Positions 49,857 to 58,380 of a DNA stretch of 64,000 nucleotides are shown here, piece after piece (position 1 is the first letter of the stretch; each line of letters begins with the position of its first letter). The DNA comes from Streptomyces sp. BV286. Its GTDB lineage: Bacteria; Actinomycetota; Actinomycetes; Streptomycetales; Streptomycetaceae. Made by a program: the position numbers and the translations under genes. Location: positions 1 through 64,000 of the forward strand of contig NZ_JAHRIB010000061.1 in assembly GCF_019090165.1 (NCBI RefSeq), read 5' to 3'. The notes under the pieces are model-generated. The model was not told where the DNA came from, did not search any database, and was given only the letters and a program-made list of their open reading frames with translations.

Positions 49857-50480
49857 ATGCTCAAGGCGTTCCTCATCAACGTGCTGCCGGTCGTCATCGC
49901 CGTGGTCGCCATCGCTGTGCCCACGTGGATCAGTGTCCGGCAGACGCGGATCAGCCGGCACGTGAACAACATCCAGGCGATGATCAACCTGCTGGACGAG
50001 TTCCGGGCGGCCACGTTTCACGACCAGCACGACTACGTGTGCAACCAGCTTCGGCAGGAACACGACCCCGCTGAGGGGGTGCGTGGGCTTCCCGGTGAGG
50101 CGAAGGCGGCCTTCTGCAACGTCGTGTACTACTACCAGTCCTTCGCCACCCTGACCATCTTCCATCTCGTGGACGAGGACCTGTTCCTGCCGCTGCTGCG
50201 TCACCGGATCCGTGACGTCTGGACGGCCGCCCAGCCGTACGTGGAACGAGAGCGCGAGCTGCGAGGCAGTGACAGTTCCTATCTCTCGGCGTTCGAGGAA
50301 CTCGCGCATCGGTCGGCCGCGCTGCCTCACACGTACATCCACGACCGCATTCTCGACACCCGGCGTACCCGGCGGACCTGGCGAAGGTGGTTCCCCCTCT
50401 GGGCCGGCCGCCGACGTTCCACACCGCACGTCACCGGTCGATCAGGCCTGCCGCCCGCCGCAGCCACGCGTCGAGAGTGA
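49857..50480 (+). CDS. Membrane-anchored hypothetical protein (DUF4760-like)
   Basis: 207 aa. An N-terminal helix (FLINVLPVVIAVVAIAVPTW) and a helical domain (INLLDEFRAATFHDQHDYVC, GVRGLPGEAKAAFCNVVYYYQ, VWTAAQPYVERERELRG, YLSAFEELAHRSA). Paralogous in layout to 46795-47304. A TAGCTT -10 at 49845-49850 lies 6 bases before the ATG (leaderless). Its last 50 bases overlap the convergent HAD gene, and the C-terminal 40 residues are Arg-rich and poorly conserved in style. Confidence 0.75.
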   Translation: MLKAFLINVLPVVIAVVAIAVPTWISVRQTRISRHVNNIQAMINLLDEFRAATFHDQHDYVCNQLRQEHDPAEGVRGLPGEAKAAFCNVVYYYQSFATLTIFHLVDEDLFLPLLRHRIRDVWTAAQPYVERERELRGSDSSYLSAFEELAHRSAALPHTYIHDRILDTRRTRRTWRRWFPLWAGRRRSTPHVTGRSGLPPAAATRRE

Positions 50481-50973
50481 CGAAGTCCGGATCGCCGAGA
50501 CCCTGGCGGGGATCGACGCGGTGGAGCAGCGCGTGTCCTTCGTGCTGGGCGGAGACCCACGCCCGGTCCGTTTCGGTGATCTCGTCGTCGATCCAGGCGA
50601 ACGAGCGGCCTGCTGCCAGGTCGACGAGGGCACGGGTCTTCCAGTGCAAGCCGTTCCGCTCGTCCCGCTCGTCCACGTCGGAAGGCTCCGGCCAGGTCAC
50701 CACGGGCAGCTGCGGCAGGCCCAGGCGTGGTGCGACGCACTCGTTCGCGTCGGCCATCCATGTCGTGGCCCAGACCAGCTCGCACGGCAGCGCTGCCAGC
50801 CGGGGCCCGAGCCCGGGATCGATCCTGGCCAGCAGCGGATTCGAGCCGCTCTCCCACGGTTCGGGACCGGTCGGACACGTCCGGTACTGCTGTGGCGCCG
50901 CCCCGAAGGGAATGAGTGGTCCGTCGACATCGAGGAACAACAGTGGACGTCGTACGGAGCTGGAGCCGGTCAC
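50431..50973 (-). CDS. HAD-domain protein
   Basis: 180 aa from the GTG at 50973. Motif I LFLDVDGPLIPFG (both Asp present), motif II region ELVWATTWMADANE, Lys in HWKTRALV, motif IV FAWIDDEIT. Fits the small HAD_2-like family frequent in Streptomyces; substrate unknown. The frame is open upstream to 51105, but that part crosses a terminator at 51048-51072 and is rejected. Convergent overlap with the gene at 49857. Confidence 0.8.
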   Translation of the reverse strand: MTGSSSVRRPLLFLDVDGPLIPFGAAPQQYRTCPTGPEPWESGSNPLLARIDPGLGPRLAALPCELVWATTWMADANECVAPRLGLPQLPVVTWPEPSDVDERDERNGLHWKTRALVDLAAGRSFAWIDDEITETDRAWVSAQHEGHALLHRVDPRQGLGDPDFVTLDAWLRRAAGLIDR

Positions 50974-51047
50974 GGCAGCACTTTGACATGCTCCTCGGGC
51001 CGAAGCCCAGGGGTTCCAGCCATCCGGGCAGGGAGCAACAAGCGAAA

Positions 51048-51072
51048 GGGCCCCGCACCTGAAGCGGGGCCC
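51048..51072 (-). terminator. Terminator downstream of the Cys-rich small gene
   Basis: A perfect 9-bp stem GGGCCCCGC/GCGGGGCCC with a 7-base loop, 107 bases beyond the stop of the minus-strand gene at 51180. Confidence 0.65.
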
Positions 51073-51179
51073 GTTCGCGGTCGTATGCCGCCGTTCGTAC
51101 GCCACGTCTCGGTGGCTAGCTCAGTGGCTACCGCGGTGGCACGCCGGTGTCGTACGGCGTTACTTCTTGCTGCGGCGTG

Positions 51180-51332
51180 TCAGCCGCACTGGCAGGGGTT
51201 GCCGGACTGGCACCCGCATCCGCAGCCCGAGCCGCAGCCGCAGGCGCCGAAGAGCGGCAGGCTCTTGATCTCGGCGGGCTGCTGCGTCTCGCGCTCCTGG
51301 GTCGGGTCGGGCGTGGTGGGGGAATCAGCCAT
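51180..51332 (-). CDS. Cys-rich 50-aa protein, possible metal-binding peptide
   Basis: From the ATG at 51332 with a GAGGAGG site. The N-terminal half is polar (MADSPTTPDPTQERETQQPA), then KSLPLFGA leads into a Gly/Cys tail with seven Cys in 20 residues (CGCGSGCGCGCQ, CQCG). The CxC and CxxxC spacing suggests metallothionein-like binding of Zn, Cu or Ni, or a cluster-binding peptide; unproven. It lies 272 bases beyond phoU's 3' end on the same strand. Confidence 0.75.
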   Translation of the reverse strand: MADSPTTPDPTQERETQQPAEIKSLPLFGACGCGSGCGCGCQSGNPCQCG

Positions 51333-51604
51333 GGGTCCCTCCTCGAAGGCTTGTGCCTACGCCCATTGCATGCCCACCAGGTCGGGCGCATCAACGGCGC
51401 ACAGAGGCTCGTACGCCCCTGCGGGAAAGCCTCACGCCCCCCAACGCCCTCCATACGGGCGGCACGAGCCGCGGCAAACGCGGTGAACGCCGTGAACGCG
51501 GCGCTCGCCAGCCCGCCCAACCGCCAGCCCGCCCGACCTTCAGTCAGTCAGTCAGCCGACCGGACCGCCTGGCCGGCCCACGGCCAGCCCTCCCCGGGAG
51601 GGGC

Positions 51605-52282
51605 CTACGCCCCTTCGACCTGCGGTGTGGTCTGGAGACCGTCGGCGTGTTCGCCCGTCACCAGGAACACCACCCGGTTCGCCACCGACACCGCGTGGTC
51701 CGCGAACCGCTCGTAGTAGCGGCCCAGCAGCGTCACATCCACCGCCGTCTCGATGCCGTGCTTCCAGCGGTCGTCCAGGAGGTGCTGGAAGAGCGTGCGG
51801 TGGAGGAGGTCCATCGCGTCGTCGTCCTGCTCCAGCTGGAGGGCGAGGTCGACGTCCTTGGTGACGATGACCTCCGCCGCCTTGGCCATGAGCCGCTGCG
51901 CGAGCTGGCCCATCTCCAGGATCGTGGCGTGCAGGTCATGCGGAATGGCACGCTCCGGGAACCGCAGCCGCGCCAGCTTCGCCACGTGCTGGGCGAGGTC
52001 GCCGGAGCGCTCCAGGTCGGCGGACATACGGAGCGAGGTGACGACGATCCGCAGGTCCGTGGCGACGGGCTGCTGCCGCGCCAGCAGGGCTATCGCCCGA
52101 GCCTCGAGGTCGTGCTGGAGATCGTCGACCTTCTGGTCGGCCGCGATCACGCTCTCCGCGAGCTTCAGGTCGGAGTCGAGGATCGCCGTCGTGGCGCGAC
52201 CGATCGCCGACCCGACGAGGCGGGCCATCTCGACCAGGCCCTCGCCGATCGAGTCAAGTTCCTCGTGGTACGCGTCCCGCAT
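51605..52282 (-). CDS. phoU: PhoU, phosphate-signalling regulator
   Basis: 225 aa, two three-helix PhoU repeats with the metal-cluster motifs DLERSGDLAQH and YYERFADHAVS. PhoU links phosphate transport state to the sensor kinase and keeps the Pho response off in phosphate excess. Divergent from phoR-phoP, as in S. coelicolor. The ATG at 52282 follows AAAGGGAC. A PHO-box-like element lies 98-130 bases upstream (52380-52412), consistent with PhoP control. Confidence 0.95.
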   Translation of the reverse strand: MRDAYHEELDSIGEGLVEMARLVGSAIGRATTAILDSDLKLAESVIAADQKVDDLQHDLEARAIALLARQQPVATDLRIVVTSLRMSADLERSGDLAQHVAKLARLRFPERAIPHDLHATILEMGQLAQRLMAKAAEVIVTKDVDLALQLEQDDDAMDLLHRTLFQHLLDDRWKHGIETAVDVTLLGRYYERFADHAVSVANRVVFLVTGEHADGLQTTPQVEGA

Positions 52283-52379
52283 CAGGATGTCCCTTTCCTA
52301 CGTCTGCTTCGGGGGGCTCACAGGGGCTCGTGAACCCCACGCTCCCACGGTCCGGCCTGAACGCGTCGGTTTCCGCCCC

Positions 52380-52412
52380 CTCAAATGAACCATCACCGGC
52401 ACCCAGGTGAAC
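52380..52412 (-). promoter_or_regulatory. PHO-box-like element proximal to phoU
   Basis: On the minus strand, three 11-base units read GTTCACCTGGG, TGCCGGTGATG, GTTCATTTGAG. The 22-base spacing of GTTCA matches the PhoP direct-repeat rule (GTTCACC). The flanking GTGAACTCTGGGCGACG (plus strand, 52407-52423) recurs exactly at the other element. Confidence 0.6.
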
Positions 52413-52465
52413 TCTGGGCGACGCCGCCTCCCCCACCCGGTGGAAAGGGCGCCCTGCCCGCTCGT

Positions 52466-52498
52466 ACGAAGTGAACCAGCACGGTCCCCAGGGTGAAC
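52466..52498 (-). promoter_or_regulatory. PHO-box-like element proximal to phoR
   Basis: Minus-strand units GTTCACCCTGG, GGACCGTGCTG, GTTCACTTCGT are spaced 11 bases apart, with consensus GTTCACC in the first unit. It lies 74 bases before phoR. Together with the copy 86 bases away it forms a duplicated PhoP target between phoU and phoRP. Confidence 0.7.
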
Positions 52499-52571
52499 TC
52501 TGGGCGACGAGTGTTCGAGTCCACCCTCGTACGGCTGTGACCGGGGCGTACGGCGTGCCTAACCTGGAGCC

Positions 52572-53900
52572 ATGGACGTGAACGCGGCGGTCGCCGCAGC
52601 GGCAGCGATCGCCGGTGTGCTCACCGGCGTCATCGCCGTGCTGGCGTTCCGCTGGAGCGAGCGGGAACAGAAACGCCCCACCCGCACCTCCCTGCACACG
52701 GACCCGGTCCTTCCGCCGGGAGTGGACACGGTCCTGTCCGTGCTCCGCTCCTCCGCCGTGGTGCTCGACGAGGCCGACGCCGTGGTCAAGGCCAGCTCGG
52801 CCGCGTACGCCCTCGGCCTGGTGCGCGGCGGGAAACTGGCCGTCGAGCCGATGATCCAGATGGCCCGTGACACCCGCAGGGACGGTGAGATACGCCAGGT
52901 CGAGCTGGATCTGCCCCGGCGGGGCACCGGCCGGGGCGACGCCCTCGCCGTGTCCGCCCGGGTGGCGCCGCTCGGCTCCAGGCTCGTACTGCTCCTGGTC
53001 GAGGACCTCACCGAGGCCCGCCGGATCGAGGCGGTTCGACGTGACTTCGTCGCCAACGTCAGCCACGAGCTCAAGACCCCGGTCGGCGCGCTCTCCCTGC
53101 TCTCCGAGGCCGTCATGGGCGCCTCGGACGACCCGGAGGCCGTGGAGCGCTTCGCCGGGCGGATGCAGATCGAGGCCACCCGCCTCACCAACCTCGTACA
53201 GGAGCTCATCGACCTCTCCAGGGTCCAGAACGACGATCCGCTGGAGGACGCCGAGCCCGTACGCGTCGACGAACTGGTCGCCGAGGCGATCGACCGCTGC
53301 CGCCACCAGGCCGGGGCCAAGCAGATCACCATGGCTTCGAACATGAGGCCGCCCGAAGGGCTGCAGCCGGACGGCGGCGGACGGCGGGCGGGCGGCACCG
53401 CCGATCTGAGCATCTGGGGCAACCGGGGTCAGCTGGCCGCCGCACTGGGCAACCTGGTGGAGAACGCCGTCAACTACTCGCCCGCCCGCACCCGGGTCGG
53501 CATAGCCGCGCGCCGGGTGACCACACCCGGCGGAGACCTCATCGAGATCGCCGTGACCGACCAGGGCATCGGCATCTCCGACAAGGACAAGGAGCGTGTC
53601 TTCGAGCGCTTCTACCGCGTCGACCCGGCCCGTTCCCGCGCCACAGGCGGTACGGGGCTGGGGCTCGCGATCGTCAAGCACGTGGCCGCCTCGCACGCCG
53701 GGGAGGTCACGGTGTGGAGCTCCGAGGGTCAGGGCTCCACCTTCACCCTGCGGCTGCCGGAGGCGGGCCCGGCCCGCGACCGGCAGACCGACGACCGGAC
53801 ACCCGGCCTCGACGAAGACGACGAGACCGGTCAGACCGACGGGACGACCACCGTCTCATCCCCGTACGAACCCTTTTCTGCCCCGGAGGTCCATCCGTGA
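52572..53900 (+). CDS. phoR: PhoR, phosphate-sensing histidine kinase
   Basis: 442 aa. One N-terminal membrane helix (about 3-24), a PAS-like region (about 55-150), HisKA with phosphorylated His165 in NVSHELKTPV, and HATPase with ENAVNYSP, DQGIGIS and GGTGLGLAI. The C-terminal 45 residues are Asp/Thr-rich. The TAACCT -10 at 52560-52565 lies 6 bases before the ATG, so a leaderless transcript is predicted. Its TGA overlaps the phoP GTG by four bases (GTGA). Controls the phosphate-starvation response, which also affects antibiotic production. Confidence 0.96.
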   Translation: MDVNAAVAAAAAIAGVLTGVIAVLAFRWSEREQKRPTRTSLHTDPVLPPGVDTVLSVLRSSAVVLDEADAVVKASSAAYALGLVRGGKLAVEPMIQMARDTRRDGEIRQVELDLPRRGTGRGDALAVSARVAPLGSRLVLLLVEDLTEARRIEAVRRDFVANVSHELKTPVGALSLLSEAVMGASDDPEAVERFAGRMQIEATRLTNLVQELIDLSRVQNDDPLEDAEPVRVDELVAEAIDRCRHQAGAKQITMASNMRPPEGLQPDGGGRRAGGTADLSIWGNRGQLAAALGNLVENAVNYSPARTRVGIAARRVTTPGGDLIEIAVTDQGIGISDKDKERVFERFYRVDPARSRATGGTGLGLAIVKHVAASHAGEVTVWSSEGQGSTFTLRLPEAGPARDRQTDDRTPGLDEDDETGQTDGTTTVSSPYEPFSAPEVHP

Positions 53901-54577
53901 CCCGAGTGCTCGTCGTCGAGGACGAGGAGTCCTTCTCCGACGCCCTGTCCTACATGCTCCGCAAAGAGGGCTTCGAGGTCGCCATCGCGACCACCGGGCC
54001 CGACGGTCTCGACGAGTTCGAGCGCAACGGCGCCGATCTCGTCCTCCTCGACCTGATGCTGCCCGGGCTGCCCGGCACCGAGGTGTGCCGCCAGCTGCGC
54101 AGCCGTTCGAACGTCCCGGTGATCATGGTCACCGCCAAGGACAGCGAGATCGACAAGGTCGTGGGGCTGGAGATAGGAGCCGACGACTACGTGACCAAGC
54201 CCTTCTCGTCGCGTGAGCTGGTCGCCCGTATCCGGGCCGTCCTGCGCCGCCGCGGCGAGCCGGAGGAGGTCAGCCCGGCCGCGCTGGAGGCCGGTCCGGT
54301 CCGTATGGACGTCGACCGCCACGTGGTCACCGTCTCCGGCTCCAAGGTCGACCTCCCGCTCAAGGAGTTCGACCTCCTGGAGATGCTGCTGCGCAACGCG
54401 GGCCGCGTCCTGACCCGTATGCAGCTCATCGACCGGGTGTGGGGTGCCGACTACGTCGGTGACACCAAGACGCTGGACGTCCACGTGAAGCGCCTGCGGG
54501 CGAAGATCGAGCCGGACCCCGGTGCGCCCCGCTACCTGGTGACGGTCCGCGGCCTCGGATACAAGTTCGAGCCGTAA
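53897..54577 (+). CDS. phoP: PhoP, OmpR-type response regulator
   Basis: 226 aa. Receiver 1-120 with phosphoacceptor Asp52 (LVLLDLMLPG) and switch Lys in VTKPFSS. OmpR winged helix about 130-226 (LPLKEFDLLEMLLRNAGRVL, TLDVHVKRLRAKIE, TVRGLGYKFEP). Nearly the same as Streptomyces PhoP as I know it. Start GTG 53897 has GGAGG 7 bases before it and is coupled to the phoR stop. Binds GTTCACC direct repeats; candidate sites lie upstream of phoR and phoU in this window. Confidence 0.97.
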   Translation: MTRVLVVEDEESFSDALSYMLRKEGFEVAIATTGPDGLDEFERNGADLVLLDLMLPGLPGTEVCRQLRSRSNVPVIMVTAKDSEIDKVVGLEIGADDYVTKPFSSRELVARIRAVLRRRGEPEEVSPAALEAGPVRMDVDRHVVTVSGSKVDLPLKEFDLLEMLLRNAGRVLTRMQLIDRVWGADYVGDTKTLDVHVKRLRAKIEPDPGAPRYLVTVRGLGYKFEP

Positions 54578-54607
54578 ACCGGCCGCCTCTCCCGCTCACA
54601 GCGGTCA

Positions 54608-54651
54608 TGACGAAGGGCGGGACCCCGGAAACGGGGTCCCGCCCTTCGTCA
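54608..54651 (+). terminator. phoRP terminator
   Basis: A perfect 20-bp stem (54608-54627 with 54632-54651) closed by GAAA, 30 bases after the phoP stop. It may also act on convergent transcription. Confidence 0.9.
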
Positions 54652-54665
54652 TGCGCTCGTACGCG

Positions 54666-54700
54666 GTTCTCCCGTACGCGGCTCTCCCGTACGGGAGAAC
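54666..54700 (-). terminator. Hairpin at the 3' end of the lipoprotein gene
   Basis: GTTCTCCCGTAC (54666-54677) pairs with GTACGGGAGAAC (54689-54700), 12 bp with an 11-base loop, starting 16 bases past the minus-strand stop at 54717. The loop holds a second CTCTCCC copy, allowing an alternative pairing. Confidence 0.65.
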
Positions 54701-54716
54701 GGTGGCTGTGGGCCGC

Positions 54717-55406
54717 TCAGTGGCCCGCGGCCGGCTGCGAGGACGACGCGCTCGCCGACGCCGCGTCCGTGGGCCTGGCGCCCGCCTCGCCCGTCTCCTC
54801 GGCCTGGCCCGAGGCGCTCCCGGAGGGCGACCCGGACGCCGCGCCGGACTCCGGCGTGGACGCCGAGGGCTCGGTGCTGGGCGCCGCCGGGGCCTCGGTC
54901 GGGCCCCAGTCGGAGTAGTAACCCTCGGCCGGCACGACGAACGCCTCCAGCTTCACGGCACCCGTCTTGCTGAAGGTGAAGGTGACCGGCTGCGCGTCGC
55001 CGTCCTTGAAGGCCTCGCGGCTGCTCTCCAGCACGGCGGAGGCGTTGTCCTTGCCACCGAGGATCAGCGAACCGCCGGCCGGGACGGTCACCTTGCCCGA
55101 GCCCTTGGCGGGCTTGAGCTTCGCGGGCCGGTCGATGCCCTCGACCGTGACGGATTCCAGGGTCTGGGCGGTCGACCCGCTGTTGAACAGGGTCGCGGAG
55201 ACCACGGCCGGTCCCGTCGACTCCAGTTCGGCCTGGGTGATGACCACGGCGTTCTGGATCTTGATCTCGCCGACACTGACGGCGGCGTTGTCCGGCTTGA
55301 CCTCCAGGGTCTGGGCCTTGTTGCCGGCACCGCAGGCGGCGAGCGAGGCGATCGAGAACGCGATGGCGGCGGCGGCGAGGGCGCCGCGTCGAAGGCTGCT
55401 GCTCAC
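54717..55406 (-). CDS. DUF461-type lipoprotein
   Basis: 229 aa. Lipoprotein signal peptide with lipobox LAAC (Cys25). An immunoglobulin-like domain follows (about 30-165: ISIQNAVV-like IKIQNAVVITQAE, GPAVVSATLFNSGSTAQTLE, GSLILGGKDNAS). It resembles copper-chaperone PCuAC/DUF461 folds but without an obvious His/Met copper site. A Ser/Ala/Pro-rich C-terminal tail spans 170-229. Convergent with phoP. The 5' UTR carries a hairpin (55439-55465). Confidence 0.85.
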   Translation of the reverse strand: MSSSLRRGALAAAAIAFSIASLAACGAGNKAQTLEVKPDNAAVSVGEIKIQNAVVITQAELESTGPAVVSATLFNSGSTAQTLESVTVEGIDRPAKLKPAKGSGKVTVPAGGSLILGGKDNASAVLESSREAFKDGDAQPVTFTFSKTGAVKLEAFVVPAEGYYSDWGPTEAPAAPSTEPSASTPESGAASGSPSGSASGQAEETGEAGARPTDAASASASSSQPAAGH

Positions 55407-56052
55407 GGCGGCGGCAACTCCTAGAACGTGGGCGAAGCAGAGCGGCTCCTGTGTAAAGCCGCTCTAAGGGTCTGTCAGCGGCCTTAGGTTACCGAGCCGT
55501 TCCCGTGCCGCCGCACCCGACCCGCCTCTACGGCTCCTCGGGCACGGTCGGACGCCGGTTCTCGCTCTGCCCGTCACTCACGTCACACGCTGTACATGCA
55601 CACTCCATGGACCTCATGGGTCACCCACTCGTCCGTCTTTCACATAAGAACCCTCAGTAAGCCTCCGGCGCGGACTTGCGGATTTCCCGTAAGGAATGCA
55701 TGGCGGGTCCGAGAAATTGATCTTCGGGCGATCTCCCGTCCCCGTGATCAATTCCGGATTCGTCTCGTACGTGACTCCGTGCACCGAACGGAGTAGCGGA
55801 GGATCGGCTCCCTGAACCCGACAAATCCGGACGTTCAGGCACGTGAGCGGGCCTCCTGGATGTTGTAACGTGCGCGTTTCGCCCCGCTCGGAGAGCCGCT
55901 CCGACCTGCGAATACCGTCTTCCGCTCCCCCTCCGCAGCACGTTCCTGTTGCGATTGTCAAGCCCCGAGATGTGCCCTGACCTGCGAAAACGCCATTCAG
56001 AACCCGCAGTTTCCGTGTTACTCTGGATAGCCACGGAAGGGGTACCTGTCAC
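55407..56052. other. Divergent regulatory region between the lipoprotein gene and carD
   Basis: No gene seen. Minus-strand TAACCT (-10, complement of 55486-55491) could start the lipoprotein mRNA, whose leader would contain the hairpin AGAGCGGCT/AGCCGCTCT (55439-55465). On the plus strand TACTCT (56019-56024) is a plausible carD -10, with GGAAGGGG (56035-56042) as ribosome site. The middle part has lower GC than the genes around it. Confidence 0.5.
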
Positions 56053-56535
56053 ATGACGTTCAAGGTTGGCGACACCGTGGTCTATCCCCATCACGGGGCC
56101 GCGCTGATCGAGGCTATCGAAACTCGCCAGATCAAAGGCGTGGACAAGACCTACTTGGTGCTGAAGGTCGCCCAGGGTGACCTGACAGTGCGTGTGCCAG
56201 CGGACAATGCGGAGTTCGTCGGCGTACGTGATGTGGTCGGTCAGGATGGGCTGGACCGGGTCTTCGAGGTACTGCGCGCGCCGTACGCCGAAGAGCCCAC
56301 GAACTGGTCGCGTCGTTACAAGGCAAATCTCGAGAAGCTCGCCTCCGGCGATGTCATCAAGGTGGCGGAAGTAGTCCGTGACCTGTGGCGTCGTGAGCGC
56401 GAGCGTGGACTCTCCGCCGGCGAGAAGCGCATGCTCGCCAAGGCCCGCCAGATCCTGGTGAGCGAGCTCGCCCTCGCGGAGAACACGAACGAGGACAAGG
56501 CCGAGGCCCTGCTCGACGAGGTCCTCGCGTCCTGA
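56053..56535 (+). CDS. carD: CarD-family RNA polymerase-binding regulator
   Basis: 160 aa. N-terminal RNA-polymerase interaction domain ([20 protein letters not shown], Tudor-like) and C-terminal helical DNA-binding domain ([40 protein letters not shown]) with the conserved Trp. CarD stabilises RNA polymerase open complexes and is essential in mycobacteria. ATG at 56053. Precedes ispD by 353 bases, the conserved actinobacterial order. Confidence 0.96.
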   Translation: MTFKVGDTVVYPHHGAALIEAIETRQIKGVDKTYLVLKVAQGDLTVRVPADNAEFVGVRDVVGQDGLDRVFEVLRAPYAEEPTNWSRRYKANLEKLASGDVIKVAEVVRDLWRRERERGLSAGEKRMLAKARQILVSELALAENTNEDKAEALLDEVLAS

Positions 56536-56888
56536 CGCCCGTCACACTCTGATCGCTTTCTGACCTGAGGCGAAACGAGCGGTTCGGCGCAATGAAATGC
56601 CGCGGTGCCCGATGACGTATCCATTGTCGCCGGGCGCTGCGGCATGTCCGTACCCGGAAACCGTGCACTCCCGGAAACCCGAGACGCGGGGGGCCGCGCA
56701 CTCTTCGGACCTCTGAACAATTCAGGGATCCGATACTAGGTGTGCCGGGCCCGTGCAGCCTGCTCGACCGGATGTCACGGAAGGGTCCGGTCGGGGCGTC
56801 GCGCCCGGCACACCCCCGAACTCTGCGAGCCGGGGGCACGCCCAGGCCATACCCATGTCGGCCGAGCACACAAACCTGACAGGAACCG
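56536..56888. other. carD-ispD intergenic region with hairpin terminator
   Basis: No gene seen. ATGCCGCGGTGCCCG (56597-56611) pairs with CGGGCGCTGCGGCAT (56631-56645) at 13 of 15 positions and probably terminates carD. A TACTAG motif at 56734-56739 may be part of the ispD promoter. Confidence 0.5.
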
Positions 56889-57641
56889 ATGTCTGACGAT
56901 TCGCGCCCCTCGCCCTCGGGGGCCCGTACGGCGGCCGTGATTCCGGCCGCCGGCCGGGGCGTACGCCTTGGCCCGGGCGCTCCCAAAGCGCTTCGCGCGC
57001 TGAACGGCACTCCCATGCTCATCCACGCGGTGCGGGCCATGGCCGCGTCGCGTGCCGTCTCCCTCGTCGTCGTCGTGGCTCCGCCCGACGGGGCCGCCGA
57101 GGTCAAGACACTCCTCGACGCGCACGCGCTGCCCGAGCGGACCGACTTCCTCGTCGTGCCCGGCGGCGAGAGCCGGCAGGAGTCCGTGCGGCTCGGGCTC
57201 GACGCGCTGCCGCCCGGCATCGACATCGTGCTCGTGCACGACGCGGCGCGCCCGCTCGTGCCCGTCGACACGGTCGACGGCGTCATCGAGGCGGTCCGCG
57301 ACGGCGCTCCCGCCGTCGTCCCGGCGCTGCCGCTCGCGGACACCGTCAAGCAGGTCGGGCCCCCCGCGGCGCCCGGGGAGCCCGAGCCCGTGGTCGACAC
57401 GCCGGAGCGGGCGCGGCTGCGTGCCGTCCAGACCCCCCAGGGCTTCGAACGCGACACCCTCGTACGGGCCCACGAGACGGTCACGGACAACGTCACCGAC
57501 GACGCGAGCATGGTCGAACAGCTCGGGCTCCCGGTCGTGGTCGTGCCCGGCCACGAGGAGGCGTTCAAGGTGACGCGTCCGCTGGACCTGGTGCTCGCGG
57601 AGGCGGTTCTGGCCCGCCGGAGGATGAACGATGGCTTCTGA
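56889..57641 (+). CDS. ispD: IspD, 2-C-methyl-D-erythritol 4-phosphate cytidylyltransferase
   Basis: 250 aa. Glycine-rich nucleotide loop [46 protein letters not shown], and [14 protein letters not shown] are IspD motifs. Converts MEP and CTP to CDP-ME in the non-mevalonate isoprenoid pathway. ATG at 56889 after ACAGGA. Overlaps ispF by 11 bases, so the two are translationally coupled. Confidence 0.96.
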   Translation: MSDDSRPSPSGARTAAVIPAAGRGVRLGPGAPKALRALNGTPMLIHAVRAMAASRAVSLVVVVAPPDGAAEVKTLLDAHALPERTDFLVVPGGESRQESVRLGLDALPPGIDIVLVHDAARPLVPVDTVDGVIEAVRDGAPAVVPALPLADTVKQVGPPAAPGEPEPVVDTPERARLRAVQTPQGFERDTLVRAHETVTDNVTDDASMVEQLGLPVVVVPGHEEAFKVTRPLDLVLAEAVLARRRMNDGF

Positions 57642-58185
57642 GACACCTCAGTCCGAGACACCTCAGTCCGAGACGTCGCAGTCCGAGGCATCCCGGTCTG
57701 GGGCGCCCCTGTTGCCGCAGGTCGGCATCGGCACCGACATCCACGCCTTCGAAGAGGGCAGGGAGTTGTGGTGCGCCGGGCTGAAGTGGGAGGGCGAGGG
57801 GCCCGGGCTCGCGGGCCACTCAGACGCGGACGTCGTCGCGCACGCCGCGTGCAACGCGCTGTTCTCCGCGGCGGGGCTCGGCGACCTGGGACAGCACTTC
57901 GGTACGGGACGGGCCGAGTGGTCCGGGGCGTCCGGGGTGACCCTCCTGACGGAGGCGGCCCGCATCGTCCGGGCGGCGGGGTTCACGATCGGCAACGTCG
58001 CCGTGCAGGTCGTCGGCCCCCGGCCCAAGATCGGCAAGCGGCGGGACGAGGCGCAGAAGGTCCTCTCGGAGGCGGTCGGGGCGCCGGTGTCGGTGTCCGG
58101 GGCCACGACCGACGGCCTCGGGTTCCCCGGACGCGACGAGGGGCTGATGGCGGTCGCCACGGCGCTGGTGGCACGGGTGGCTTGA
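57631..58185 (+). CDS. ispF: IspF, 2-C-methyl-D-erythritol 2,4-cyclodiphosphate synthase
   Basis: 184 aa. Core from about 30: [20 protein letters not shown] (metal-binding Asp and His), [20 protein letters not shown], and [18 protein letters not shown]. Forms MEcPP from CDP-ME2P. The first 28 residues are an extra segment made of repeated [10 protein letters not shown] units encoded by a 15-bp tandem repeat, and are not part of the catalytic fold; a later start is possible but the ispD overlap favours 57631. IspE is not in this block. Confidence 0.95.
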   Translation: MASETPQSETPQSETSQSEASRSGAPLLPQVGIGTDIHAFEEGRELWCAGLKWEGEGPGLAGHSDADVVAHAACNALFSAAGLGDLGQHFGTGRAEWSGASGVTLLTEAARIVRAAGFTIGNVAVQVVGPRPKIGKRRDEAQKVLSEAVGAPVSVSGATTDGLGFPGRDEGLMAVATALVARVA

Positions 58186-58380
58186 GCGGGGTCCCTCACC
58201 CCCCTGCTCGGGTACTGCTCGGGGTTCCACCCCGCGACTCCGTTTTTCGCACGCCGAAGGGGCCGGAATCCGGGGCGGAATCCCCTGGGCGCGGCGACCG
58301 CGGGACGCAGATGTCACGAATCGTGCCCCATGTGCCGGAAGGGTCGCGGGGCACTGCCCACTGCCCACTACCCTGGTGGG

